DNA of 61,690 nucleotides from Sphingomonas echinoides (GTDB lineage Bacteria; Pseudomonadota; Alphaproteobacteria; Sphingomonadales; Sphingomonadaceae), in contig NZ_JAPYKK010000027.1 in NCBI RefSeq assembly GCF_029623395.1, forward strand, positions 1 to 61,690, in the 5' to 3' direction. Both the position numbers and the translations under genes were made by a program. Positions 1 through 10,875 of the stretch are shown piece after piece (position 1 is the stretch's first letter; the number at the start of each line of letters is the position of its first letter). The notes under the pieces are model-generated. The model made no database searches and was not told the DNA's origin. It saw only the letters and a list, made by a program, of their open reading frames with translations.

Positions 1-194
1 GTGGCTTCGGTGCCGGGGCTTTTGCCCTCTGCCGCCTGCGTCGCGCGGTCCTGCGCGGCGGCGACTGGGTCGGCCGGCTGCGTTTCGGGCGCCGGTGCCT
101 GCAGCTGCGGCGCGACCGTCGCGGCTTGCCCCCAAGCCGACCCGGCGATCAAGGCAAACGGTGCTGCCGAAACGAACAATGCGAAGCGATTCAT
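1..194 (-). CDS. N-terminus of an exported protein (partial, runs off the left edge)
   Basis: Reading leftward from the ATG at 194-192, the frame stays open to the window edge. It encodes a basic start (MNRF), a hydrophobic core and an Ala-x-Gly-Gln cleavage-like site near residue 23, that is, a signal peptide. A Pro/Ala/Gln-rich stretch follows. A good ribosome site (GGAGAGGGG) lies about 7 bases upstream of the ATG. Sphingomonad TonB-dependent receptors often begin this way, and the neighbouring glycosidase genes would fit such a transporter, but only about 64 residues are visible. The receptor identity is therefore a guess; an exported protein is well supported. Confidence 0.6.
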   Translation of the reverse strand, partial: MNRFALFVSAAPFALIAGSAWGQAATVAPQLQAPAPETQPADPVAAAQDRATQAAEGKSPGTEA

Positions 195-424
195 GATTTC
201 CCCTCTCCTGTTGCTGGCGGTCCGGCTATTACCGTAGGACTCACCCTCGCCGTCCATTTGTCCGACTTACTAGAATCGGTCAAGCCATTCCTGTTGAGGG
301 TCTGCAGCGGCTCTCCGGCAAATCAGTATTTTGCGCTGCTGCAATTGTGAGGCAAATTGGACCTGCCTGCGTCAGCGTTGCAGTTTCGTTCGGGCTCTCC
401 GCCGTTTTCGAAGGGATCACGTCC

Positions 425-952
425 ATGCCTTCCACACCGACTAGCCTTGCGGTCCTGATGCTGCTCGGAGGAGCCACATCGGCTTCGGCGTCCGCGCCAC
501 CCACCAGTTGGGGACGCTCCGGCGTTTCGCTGGCGCAGTATCGCACCGACGCGGTCGAATGCGGTCGGCTCGGAGCGAATGCCGACATTGCCGGGGAACC
601 TGCAACCAAGGCGTTTGCCGCCGCCGAACGGTTCGCGGAGCGCAACCTTACGATGCAGCTTTCCGACACCGAACTCGCGACAGAACAGGCGCTGATGGTC
701 CGGCGGTTACGCCCCGAAAAGCGGCTGTCCGAGGTTCAGGGCGTGATGCTCAACGCGACCGAACGATGCCTGACGCGGTTGGGCTATCGCCAATTCACCC
801 TCACCCGCACGCAAAGCCGTAGGTTGGACCGCCTGCGCGTCGGTACGCCCGAGCGCCACGCCTATCTCCACGCCTTGGCGAGCGACCCTGCCGTGCTGGA
901 GGCGCAGTCCATCCGCCCCGGTGTCGCCCCGGCGGCACGATCAGATCGATAG
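425..952 (+). CDS. Small secreted protein of unknown function
   Basis: The product is 175 residues. I chose the ATG at 425 because AAGGGA lies 7 bases upstream and a short signal peptide (ending near ASASA, about residue 22) follows directly; the open frame reaches further upstream without support. The mature part is Arg/Ala-rich and probably helical, with one Cys pair (VECGR and ERCLT). I do not recognise a family. The gene is convergent with the GH43 gene on the other strand, and the two stop ends overlap by 12 bases. Confidence 0.55.
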   Translation: MPSTPTSLAVLMLLGGATSASASAPPTSWGRSGVSLAQYRTDAVECGRLGANADIAGEPATKAFAAAERFAERNLTMQLSDTELATEQALMVRRLRPEKRLSEVQGVMLNATERCLTRLGYRQFTLTRTQSRRLDRLRVGTPERHAYLHALASDPAVLEAQSIRPGVAPAARSDR

Positions 953-1972
953 CGCCCCATTGGCGGCCGGCAGTCCGAAATCGGGGGTGCCGTCCGCACG
1001 GTAGCGAAAGGTCTGGACGCGCGTATGCCGGTTGGGGTCGTACAGCGGATCGCCGGTGATCTTGTCGTAATCGCGCGCGTGATAGACCAGCACGTCGCGC
1101 CCGCGCCCGTCCACGGTGAAGCTGTTGTGGCCGGGGCCGTAGATGCGGCGCTCGGGCGCAGTCTTGAACACCGGTTCGGGCGATTTCGTCCACGCCGCCG
1201 GGTCCATCAGATCGACGTCGTCGCGCGCGGTCAGCATCCCCAGACAATAGCGCGAGTCGGTCGCGCTGGCCGAATAGGTCAGGAACACGCGGCCGTTGCG
1301 GATCAGCGGTGCGGGGCCCTCGGCGACCTTGAACCCCTGGATCTCCCACGGGAGCGTCGGGACAGTCAGCCGGGTCGGTTTGGCCCCCAGCGTCGTCGGC
1401 GTCGCGAGCGGTGCAAGATACAGGTTGGAGTTGGTCTCGATCCCCGGCTCCTGCTGCGCCCAGCAGAGATAGCGCGTCCCGCGGTGGACGAAGGTCGTCG
1501 AATCGAGCGTGAACGTATCCCACGACGTCTCGAGCTGCCCCAACACCGACCATTTGCCGGTCACCGGATCCTTGCCGTCGCATTGCAGGACGTAGGCCCG
1601 GATGTGAAACACGTCCCCGCCATTCCCCGCCGCGACATAGACATACCAGCGCCCGTCGATCTGGTGGATCTCGGGCGCCCAGATGTGACCCGCCATCTTG
1701 CCGGACGCGGGGCGACGCCACAGCACCGTCTCCGGCGCGGTGGCCAGCCCGGCGATGGTTTTCGCCCGCCGCAGGATCACGCGGTCATATTCGGGAACCG
1801 ACGCGGTGAAGGTGTAGAACCCGTCGGCCTGCAGCGCGATCTGCGCATCGGCGCGCTGGCGGACCAGCGGGTTGATGATGGTCTCGCCGCGCGACTGCCG
1901 CGCCAGCAGCGGCTGTGCGAGCCCTACGGTGGCGGCACCGGCGACGAAACTGCGGCGTGTCAAAATGGTCAT
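941..1972 (-). CDS. GH43 glycosidase, probable exo-alpha-L-arabinofuranosidase, Tat-exported
   Basis: The 343-residue protein starts with a twin-arginine signal (LTRRSFVAGAA), so folded export to the periplasm is likely. The body is a five-bladed beta-propeller of GH43 type: HIWAPEIHQIDGRWYVYVAA is the typical blade-2 motif, and KVAEGPAPLIRNGRVFLTYS carries the Glu expected as general acid. GH43 enzymes of this shape remove arabinofuranosyl side chains. It is the last gene of a leftward operon, 12 bases after the preceding GH43 gene. I prefer the ATG at 1972 over the one at 1978 because AAGGA is then 8-9 bases away. The subfamily and exact substrate cannot be fixed by eye. Confidence 0.85.
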   Translation of the reverse strand: MTILTRRSFVAGAATVGLAQPLLARQSRGETIINPLVRQRADAQIALQADGFYTFTASVPEYDRVILRRAKTIAGLATAPETVLWRRPASGKMAGHIWAPEIHQIDGRWYVYVAAGNGGDVFHIRAYVLQCDGKDPVTGKWSVLGQLETSWDTFTLDSTTFVHRGTRYLCWAQQEPGIETNSNLYLAPLATPTTLGAKPTRLTVPTLPWEIQGFKVAEGPAPLIRNGRVFLTYSASATDSRYCLGMLTARDDVDLMDPAAWTKSPEPVFKTAPERRIYGPGHNSFTVDGRGRDVLVYHARDYDKITGDPLYDPNRHTRVQTFRYRADGTPDFGLPAANGALSI

Positions 1973-1984
1973 GGGCATCGTCCT

Positions 1985-3004
1985 TCAGTTGTCGAGCACC
2001 GGCCACCCGTCCCGCGCCCAGCGCATGCGCGCGAGACGCAACGTCGGGACACCGCGCCGGTCGCGGTCATAGGCGTGGTAGATCAGGTAATCGCGTCCAT
2101 CGCGGTCGTGCAGGAACCCGGCATGGCCGGGGCCGCGGAAGCGGTCCTTTCCGGCGGCATCGGCCTGCAACAGCACCGTCCCGCCGCCATCGCGCATCGG
2201 GGTTCCGGCACGGTCGACATAAGGCCCGGTGATCGCGCGTGATCGTCCGATGACGAGGTGGTAGTCGCTCTTGGCGCCCTGGCAGCATCGATCGAACGAG
2301 GCGATCAACCAGTACCAGCCGCCATGATCGATGATGAACGCCGCCTCGATCGCCGTATTCGGGCCGAGCGCGCGGCGCGCGATCGGGGTCAGCGGCGCGG
2401 CCGGGTCGGCAAGCTTGCCCGTCGCGGGATCGAGCCGCGCGAGCTTGAGACCGGTCCAATAGCTCCCCAGCGCGAGCCACGCCCCGCCCTCCCGGTCGCG
2501 TACGAAATTGGGATCGATCGCATTGTAATCGTCGCCGGGCTTCGACGCGATCACCAGCCCCTCGTCGCGCCAGCCATAGCCGGGCTTGGCCGGATCGAGC
2601 GTCGGGCTGGTCAGCAGCCCGATCACCGACCTCTGCTTGCCGAAGGTCGAAACCGAATAATACAGCCGGTACCGCCCGTTCGCGTAGGAGATATCGGGCG
2701 CCCAGATATCCTTCGCCCCCGGCACCGCCGCCAACGCCCAGGCCGGGATCGCTGGAATCGGACCCGGCAACGCCCGCCAGGTGACGAGATCGCGCGACGT
2801 CCGCGCAAGGATCGGCAGCCGATCGCGCTGGCCGGTCGAATAGGCGTAATAGGCGTCGCCCTCACGGATCAGCACGGGGTCGTGCGCCGGCACGATGTCG
2901 CCCGACAGCCGTTGGTTGAGCGACGGCGGGGCCGCGCCCGTGCACAGAACGGCCGCGAGGATGAGACCCAGCGTCGAGGCCGCCGCTCGACCGAGCCGAG
3001 TCAC
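1985..3004 (-). CDS. GH43 glycosidase, arabinanase-like, secreted
   Basis: The product is 339 residues with a signal peptide (hydrophobic run after VTRLGRAAA, cleavage near CTGA). The three acidic residues of GH43 arabinanases are recognisable: the base Asp in AHDPVLI, the pKa-modulating Asp in NAIDPNF and the acid Glu in TAIEAAFII. The blade motif KDIWAPDISYANGRYRLYYS matches endo-1,5-alpha-L-arabinanases. The start is the GTG at 3004, which overlaps the upstream gene's stop (GTGA); a much longer open frame upstream only shadows that gene. It is the second gene of the leftward operon. Endo- versus exo-action is not decidable here. Confidence 0.85.
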   Translation of the reverse strand: MTRLGRAAASTLGLILAAVLCTGAAPPSLNQRLSGDIVPAHDPVLIREGDAYYAYSTGQRDRLPILARTSRDLVTWRALPGPIPAIPAWALAAVPGAKDIWAPDISYANGRYRLYYSVSTFGKQRSVIGLLTSPTLDPAKPGYGWRDEGLVIASKPGDDYNAIDPNFVRDREGGAWLALGSYWTGLKLARLDPATGKLADPAAPLTPIARRALGPNTAIEAAFIIDHGGWYWLIASFDRCCQGAKSDYHLVIGRSRAITGPYVDRAGTPMRDGGGTVLLQADAAGKDRFRGPGHAGFLHDRDGRDYLIYHAYDRDRRGVPTLRLARMRWARDGWPVLDN

Positions 3005-4176
3005 CGTGCGCCCCCGAAATAGCGTTCGAGCCGCGCCGCTTCCTCGGGCGTGACCGCCATTACGGCGCCATGCTTGGGCTGGACGAAGTTGGTCGCCTTC
3101 ATCGGCGAACCGGGATCGTTGAAACGGCCGATGTTGCGGAAGGTGACGAAATCGGTCGTTTCGGCAAACCCCATGTTGTTGGGCGTCACGCCGAACACGT
3201 CGTACATCAGCACCCATGTGTTCGTGCCGTGCCTGCGCCACAGATTGGGCGCTTCGGCCGCCACCGTCTCCGGGTCGATCTTGCGCGCATCGTAGACGTA
3301 GCCGCGATCGATCTGGTTCGACACCGCTTGGCGAATGCTGCCGGGCTTTTCATGCGCGACGTAGAACATCCGGTATTTGCCGCCGATCAGCGTGATGTCC
3401 GCGTCGATCGTGTTCACCTGCGGCCGGGGATAGTCGAGGATCTTGCACGGCGCGGTGGTCAGCGTGGTGAAAGCGGGGTTCGCCTCCGACGAAACCATGA
3501 AGTTGGGCCCGTTGCGGATTCGCGTGGTGAAATAGACCATCATCCGGCGGGTCTTGGGGTTGTAGATCGTCTCGGGCGCCCAGGCGTTGCCCGCCTGGCT
3601 GTACGCCGGGAACAGCCGCGACACGTCAACCTTGGCCAGCGTCCAGTGGAGCAGGTCGACGCTCTTCATCAGCAACATGTTGCGATTGTTGCCCCATCCA
3701 TAGTCCTGCTCGGGGCGTTCCCACTGCGTCGTCCGCACGCAGTCGCGCTGCCCGAAAACGTGCAGATCGGTCATCGCCATGTAGAACGCACCGTCGGGCC
3801 CACGCATGATGTGCGGATCGCGAATCCCCTTCTGGTCCGCGATCGACCGTCCCGACAGGATCGGCCGCCCCGCGTTCACGTCGGTGAACGCATGCCCATC
3901 CCGCGACGTCGCGAAGTAGAGCGAATGCGTATCGTCCTTGAAATAGACCATCAAATAGGCCGACTGCTTGCTCGCGGGCGTGACGTGCGCCGCGGCCAGC
4001 CGGGAGACGATCGCCAATTGCCGTTCGCCGCGCACAACCGCCGGGCTCTGCTGGCCCGAACAGACCAAGTCGATCTTTCCGGCTTGAACCGGCGGCGGAG
4101 GCGTTCTGGCGGAAACCGCGCTCGCGAATGCGGCACCGAGGATGCTCGTCAAGATCGCCACTCGGCCCAATGCCAC
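3001..4176 (-). CDS. GH43-like five-bladed propeller glycosidase, secreted
   Basis: The protein is 391 residues with a signal peptide (SILGAAFASAVSA). Propeller motifs include GIRDPHIMRGPDGAFYMAMTD with a likely base Asp, GNAWAPETIYNPKTRRMMVYF, and the paired Asp of NTIDADITLIGGKYRMFY. This pattern is shared by GH43 arabinosidase- or galactosidase-type enzymes, but the family position is less certain than for the two genes downstream. I chose the GTG at 4176, since GGAGG lies six bases before it, over the GTG at 4182 that abuts the ribosome site. It is the first gene of the leftward operon and divergent from the arabinose dehydrogenase operon. Confidence 0.75.
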   Translation of the reverse strand: MALGRVAILTSILGAAFASAVSARTPPPPVQAGKIDLVCSGQQSPAVVRGERQLAIVSRLAAAHVTPASKQSAYLMVYFKDDTHSLYFATSRDGHAFTDVNAGRPILSGRSIADQKGIRDPHIMRGPDGAFYMAMTDLHVFGQRDCVRTTQWERPEQDYGWGNNRNMLLMKSVDLLHWTLAKVDVSRLFPAYSQAGNAWAPETIYNPKTRRMMVYFTTRIRNGPNFMVSSEANPAFTTLTTAPCKILDYPRPQVNTIDADITLIGGKYRMFYVAHEKPGSIRQAVSNQIDRGYVYDARKIDPETVAAEAPNLWRRHGTNTWVLMYDVFGVTPNNMGFAETTDFVTFRNIGRFNDPGSPMKATNFVQPKHGAVMAVTPEEAARLERYFGGAR

Positions 4177-4449
4177 GCCCACCCTCCAAAACCGCAGTAT
4201 TCTTCCGCGTCTTGTCAGACAATATCAGGCCGTTCGAATTGCGCAACAGGGGGAAGCGATCGCGGTCACCAAAGCGATCGAAAGGCCTGTCGCCACGATC
4301 CGCTAGCAAAGACGGGCCGGTATCGATGCAACGCGACCGTCTCGTCACCGATACGGCGCGGCAAGTGCGGTGCTGGAGGAAGCGGGAAACCGGCTTGACG
4401 GACAATTAGTCGGGCTTAATGTCAAACAAATATAAGGAGAGGAGCCGCG
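4177..4449. promoter_or_regulatory. Divergent regulatory region of the arabinogalactan locus
   Basis: These 270 bases separate the two divergent glycosidase operons. For the rightward operon a promoter-like pair is visible: TTGACG at 4395-4400 and TAATGT at 4417-4422, spaced by 16 bases. The same segment is bounded by TTGAC and GTCAA arms in inverted orientation, so it could also be an operator. No regulator gene lies next to it. A strong ribosome site (AAGGAGAGGAG) follows at 4434-4444. Confidence 0.35.
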
Positions 4450-4542
4450 GTGCAGTCAGCCGGATACACCCTCGCGGGGTGGGATGCCGACGCGGCGCAC
4501 GGTTCCGCGCAGTTTCATTTCAGCGTCAAGGATTTCGCATGA
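4450..4542 (+). CDS. Possible 30-residue leader ORF ahead of arabinose dehydrogenase
   Basis: A GTG at 4450 is preceded at ideal distance by AAGGAGAGGAG, the best ribosome site in the area. It opens a 30-residue frame (MQSAGYTLAGWDADAAHGSA...). Its stop TGA overlaps the ATG of the next tiny ORF (ATGA). I recognise no family. It may be a leader peptide that loads ribosomes onto the operon, or the end of a decayed gene. Confidence 0.35.
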   Translation: MQSAGYTLAGWDADAAHGSAQFHFSVKDFA

Positions 4543-4592
4543 AAGCACCCAAAGGGATTCAGCGCCGCATGATCGCGGAGGGCTCGTTATGA
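4539..4592 (+). CDS. Possible 17-residue coupled ORF
   Basis: This frame (MKAPKGIQRRMIAEGSL) starts in the stop of the previous tiny ORF, and its own stop overlaps the dehydrogenase ATG at 4589, again as ATGA. Two consecutive four-base overlaps suggest translational coupling, but so short a frame could arise by chance. No function is proposed. Confidence 0.25.
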   Translation: MKAPKGIQRRMIAEGSL

Positions 4593-5530
4593 GCGCGCGG
4601 ATCCGCATCGCCGTCGTCGGCATGGGCAAGATCGCCAAGGACCAGCACCTCCCCGCGATCGCCACAGTACCGGACTTCGATCTCGTCGCCACCGTCAGCC
4701 GCAGCGGCGAAAGCATCGACGGTAAACCGCATTTCCACGACATCGAAGCGTTGGCCGCCAGCGGCATGGAAATCGACGCGGTCGCCTTGTGCACCCCGCC
4801 GCAAGTCCGCCGCCGCATCGCGCAATTCGCGATCGACCAGGGCTGGCACGTCTTCCTCGAAAAGCCCCCCGGCGCGACGCTGTCTGAAGTGGAAGCGCTG
4901 CGCAAAGCGGCCGATGCACGCGGCATCAGCCTGTTCGCGAGCTGGCATTCGCGCTTCGCCGATGGGGTCGAGCCAGCACGCGCCTGGCTCGCCGACCGCA
5001 CGATTCGCAGTGCGACGATCACGTGGCGCGAGGACGTCCGCGTCTGGCATCCCGGACAGGACTGGATCTGGGAACCGGGCGGGTTCGGTGTGTTCGATCC
5101 GGGCATCAACGCGCTGTCGATCGCGACGCGCATCCTGCCCAACCCGATGTTCGTCGAACAGGCCGATCTCGATGTTCCCGCCAACCGTGCCGCGCCGATC
5201 GCGGCGCGCGTCGGGTTCCGCGACACCGCGGGCACGGCGATCGCGATGGACCTGGATTTCCGCCAGGAGGGCCCGCAAAGCTGGGACATCGTCGTCGAGA
5301 CCGACGCGGGCACGCTGACGCTCGCCAAGGGCGGGGGTGAGCTTTCGATCGACGGCGGCGCGGCCCCGACCGCTGCGGTCGATCTGCACGGCGAGTACCC
5401 CGGCCTCTACCGCCGCTTCGCCGAGATCGTCCATGCGGGTGTCTCCGATGTCGATGTCAGCCCGCTCCGGCTGGTCGCCGACATCTTCCTGCGCGGGCGG
5501 ACGACGGTCGTCGAACCCTTCGTGGAATGA
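4589..5530 (+). CDS. L-arabinose 1-dehydrogenase (Gfo/Idh/MocA family)
   Basis: This 313-residue NAD(P)-dependent dehydrogenase would oxidise L-arabinose (or D-galactose) to its lactone, the first step of the non-phosphorylative sugar pathway. The N-terminal Rossmann motif VVGMGKIAKDQHLPAI, the catalytic-site EKPPGATLSEVEAL segment near residue 93, and WHSRFADGVEPARAWL and WHPGQDWIWEPGGFGVFDPG in the C-terminal domain closely match what I remember of the Azospirillum brasilense arabinose dehydrogenase. The length also fits (about 309). The GH30 gene starts inside its stop (ATGA). In this context it would oxidise sugar released by the linked glycosidases. Arabinose versus galactose preference is open. 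Confidence 0.85.
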   Translation: MSARIRIAVVGMGKIAKDQHLPAIATVPDFDLVATVSRSGESIDGKPHFHDIEALAASGMEIDAVALCTPPQVRRRIAQFAIDQGWHVFLEKPPGATLSEVEALRKAADARGISLFASWHSRFADGVEPARAWLADRTIRSATITWREDVRVWHPGQDWIWEPGGFGVFDPGINALSIATRILPNPMFVEQADLDVPANRAAPIAARVGFRDTAGTAIAMDLDFRQEGPQSWDIVVETDAGTLTLAKGGGELSIDGGAAPTAAVDLHGEYPGLYRRFAEIVHAGVSDVDVSPLRLVADIFLRGRTTVVEPFVE

Positions 5531-7008
5531 GGCGGCCACGCTCCAGCCGTTTCGCCGCCTGCATTGCTGCCTTATGCCTCGCCACTTCGGCGGTAGCGCA
5601 GGAGCGGACGGTATCGGTCACGATCCGTCCGGCGGTCGAGCGTCCGTCCACGGTGTTCGAAGGCTGGGGCACCGCGCTCGCCTGGTTCGCGCACGTTACC
5701 GGCGGCTGGCCCGAAGCCGATCGCGCACGCCTTGCCGACCTGTTCTACGGTACGGACGGGCTTGGCTGGACGATCGCGCGCTATAATATCGGCGGCGGCA
5801 ACGCGGCGGACACACCGGCCTATCTGCGACCGGGCGCCGCGATTCCCGGCTTCTGGCGGCAACCGTCAGGTGCCACCGGTCGCGACTGGTGGCGCGCGGA
5901 TGACGCGGCGATGTGGGACTGGTCGCAGGACGCGAACCAGCGGTGGTGGCTGGATGCGATCCGTGTCCGCGTGCGCGAGCCGATCTTCGAGGCTTTCTCG
6001 AATTCGCCCCCCTGGTTCATGACCGTATCGGGGCGTGTCTCGGGTGCGGAAAAGGGCACGGACGACAATCTCCGCCCCGGATACGAACGCCCCTTCGCCG
6101 ATTACATGGCGCGCGTCGTGGACGAGCTGCAGCATCGCCACGGAATCACCTTCCGCACGCTCTCCCCCGTCAACGAGCCGAACACGGATTATTGGTTCGC
6201 CAAGAACACGCAGGAAGGCGCCCATTGGTCGCCCGCGCGCCAGGCGATGATGATCGACGCGACGGATGCGGCGCTGAAGGCGCGTGGCCTCGCGACCGTC
6301 ATTGCAGCACCCGACGAGACGAATTCGCACCTGTTCCTGCAGGACTGGGCCGCCTACCCCGTGGCAACCCGCGCGCGGGTCGGGCAGCTCAACGTCCACA
6401 GCTACGGCACGGTCAACCAGACCGGGGTGCGCGACGTCGCGCGCGCTTCGGGAATCAAGCTGTGGATGAGCGAGAACGATACCCCGCTCGACAAAGACCC
6501 GCAGGATTTTGAAGGCATGCCCTCCGCGCTCGCCTTTGCCGAGCATGTCGTCCTCGACCTGAAGCGGCTCGAACCCGCCGCCTGGGTCTTCTGGCAGGCC
6601 ACCGAGAATACCGCATTGTCCGGGCCGGGTTCGAACTGGGGGCTTGTGAAGGCCGATCTGCGCGTGCCCGCCGCCGGGCCGCACGACATTCACGTGACGC
6701 GCAAATATTGGGCGATGGCGCAGTTCAGCCGCTACATCCGACCCGGCTACCGGCTCGTGCCCGTCGACGATCTCGACACCGCAGGCGCGCTGTCCCCCGA
6801 TGGACGGACGCTCGTGCTCGTCCATGTCAACGGCGGGATCAACCCGCGCGCGCTGACCCTCCCCCGCGGATGGCATACGCAGATGGTGCTGACCGACCGG
6901 AGCCACACGGCCAGCTGCGTCATCGGGACCACCGTTCCGGCCCGCGCAATTGCGACGCTGCTGCTCACACGAAGCACCCAGAAGACGCCATGCGCCACCG
7001 GACGCTGA
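5527..7008 (+). CDS. GH30 glycosidase, probable endo-beta-1,6-galactanase, secreted
   Basis: The protein is 493 residues with a signal peptide ending near AVAQ. The family GH30 pattern is clear: FEGWGTALAWFAHVTGGWPE, GWTIARYNIGGGN, EAFSNSPPWFMTVSG, the acid/base Glu in SPVNEPNTDYW and the likely nucleophile Glu in IKLWMSEND, followed by AWVFWQATEN. The FEGWGTALAW and NSPPWFM motifs are those of the endo-1,6-galactanase subfamily that cuts side chains of type II arabinogalactan. It overlaps the dehydrogenase by four bases and the next GH43 by 19. The exact substrate is inferred. Confidence 0.85.
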   Translation: MRRPRSSRFAACIAALCLATSAVAQERTVSVTIRPAVERPSTVFEGWGTALAWFAHVTGGWPEADRARLADLFYGTDGLGWTIARYNIGGGNAADTPAYLRPGAAIPGFWRQPSGATGRDWWRADDAAMWDWSQDANQRWWLDAIRVRVREPIFEAFSNSPPWFMTVSGRVSGAEKGTDDNLRPGYERPFADYMARVVDELQHRHGITFRTLSPVNEPNTDYWFAKNTQEGAHWSPARQAMMIDATDAALKARGLATVIAAPDETNSHLFLQDWAAYPVATRARVGQLNVHSYGTVNQTGVRDVARASGIKLWMSENDTPLDKDPQDFEGMPSALAFAEHVVLDLKRLEPAAWVFWQATENTALSGPGSNWGLVKADLRVPAAGPHDIHVTRKYWAMAQFSRYIRPGYRLVPVDDLDTAGALSPDGRTLVLVHVNGGINPRALTLPRGWHTQMVLTDRSHTASCVIGTTVPARAIATLLLTRSTQKTPCATGR

Positions 7009-8024
7009 CGGCGCTCGCTGCGCTGCTTGCGATTGCGCCTGCGGTCGCCGGGCCGCGCGCCCCCGCCCCTGCCCCTACCGCCAAACCTGCCACGCTGCGC
7101 ATGCCCAACATGCCGCTCCACGATCCCTGGATTGTCGCCGACCGGAAAAGCGGCACCTATTATCTCTACACCAAGAACGATCGCCGCATGACCGGCAGCG
7201 CAGACGTCGGGATCATGGCGTACACCAGCCGTGACCTGAAGGCCTGGACCAAGCCGCGCGTCGTGTTCACGCTGCCCAAGGGCCTGTGGGCGAACGACGG
7301 CGCCTGGGCACCCGAGGTGCATCGCTGGCACGGACGCTGGTATCTCTTCGCGACCTTCTACAACGATTCCGCGCCGATCCCCGCGACCGACCAGCGCCGC
7401 CCGGTCCGACGGAGCACGCTGCTCGCGGTGAGCAATGCGCTGACCGGTCCGTTCACGCTCGTGCGCAACGGCGAACCGCTGGTCGACAAGAGCCGGATGT
7501 CGCTCGACGGGACGCTCTATGGCGATCCCGCGGGCAAGCCGTGGCTCGTCTACGCGCACGAATGGGTGCAGGTCGGTGACGGCACGATCGAGGCGATTCC
7601 GCTCGACGACACCCTGCGCGCCGCCGGACCGCCGCGGCTGCTGTTCAAGGCGTCCGATGCGCCCTGGGTCCCGCGCAAGGCCGAGACGAATTACGTGACC
7701 GACGGCCCCGAGCTGATCCGCACGCGCACCGGCACGCTGCTGATGCTGTGGTCGAGCTACGACGCCAACGGCTATGTCCAGAGCATCGCGCGCTCGCGCA
7801 GCGGTTCGATCGAGGGACCATGGGAACAATTGCCACCGCTGGTACGCGCCGATAGCGGGCACGGCATGGTCTTCCGCCGGTTCGACGGGACGCTGATGAT
7901 GGTGCTGCACCGCCCGTTCCAGAACGCGCGCGGCAAGCTATATGAGATGCGCGACACTGGCGACAATATCGCGGTCGTGCGGGAAGCAACCGAGCTCGAC
8001 GGCGAACGCCACCCGACCGATTAG
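6990..8024 (+). CDS. GH43 glycosidase, secreted
   Basis: The protein is 344 residues. The ATG at 6990 is followed by a signal peptide (LTALAALLAIAPAVAGP) and lies inside the 3' end of the GH30 gene. GH43 signatures are the base Asp in PLHDPWIVADRKSGTYYLYT, the blade motif GAWAPEVHRWHGRWYLFATF, the Asp in MSLDGTLYGDPAGKPWLVY and the acid Glu in VTDGPELIRTRTGTLLMLWS. It closes the rightward operon before a strong hairpin terminator. Together with the GH30 and the other GH43 genes it points to trimming of arabinogalactan side chains. Confidence 0.85.
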   Translation: MRHRTLTALAALLAIAPAVAGPRAPAPAPTAKPATLRMPNMPLHDPWIVADRKSGTYYLYTKNDRRMTGSADVGIMAYTSRDLKAWTKPRVVFTLPKGLWANDGAWAPEVHRWHGRWYLFATFYNDSAPIPATDQRRPVRRSTLLAVSNALTGPFTLVRNGEPLVDKSRMSLDGTLYGDPAGKPWLVYAHEWVQVGDGTIEAIPLDDTLRAAGPPRLLFKASDAPWVPRKAETNYVTDGPELIRTRTGTLLMLWSSYDANGYVQSIARSRSGSIEGPWEQLPPLVRADSGHGMVFRRFDGTLMMVLHRPFQNARGKLYEMRDTGDNIAVVREATELDGERHPTD

Positions 8025-8033
8025 TCACGAAGC

Positions 8034-8063
8034 GCGGGATGCGTCTTGCTCGACGCATCCCGC
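8034..8063. terminator. Bidirectional hairpin between GH43 and gyrB
   Basis: A perfect 12-bp stem (GCGGGATGCGTC / GACGCATCCCGC) with a six-base loop lies between two convergent genes. There is no clear T-run on either side. Its position supports a shared terminator. Confidence 0.6.
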
Positions 8064-8078
8064 CCGTTCCCCATTCGC

Positions 8079-10875
<2,797 letters not shown>

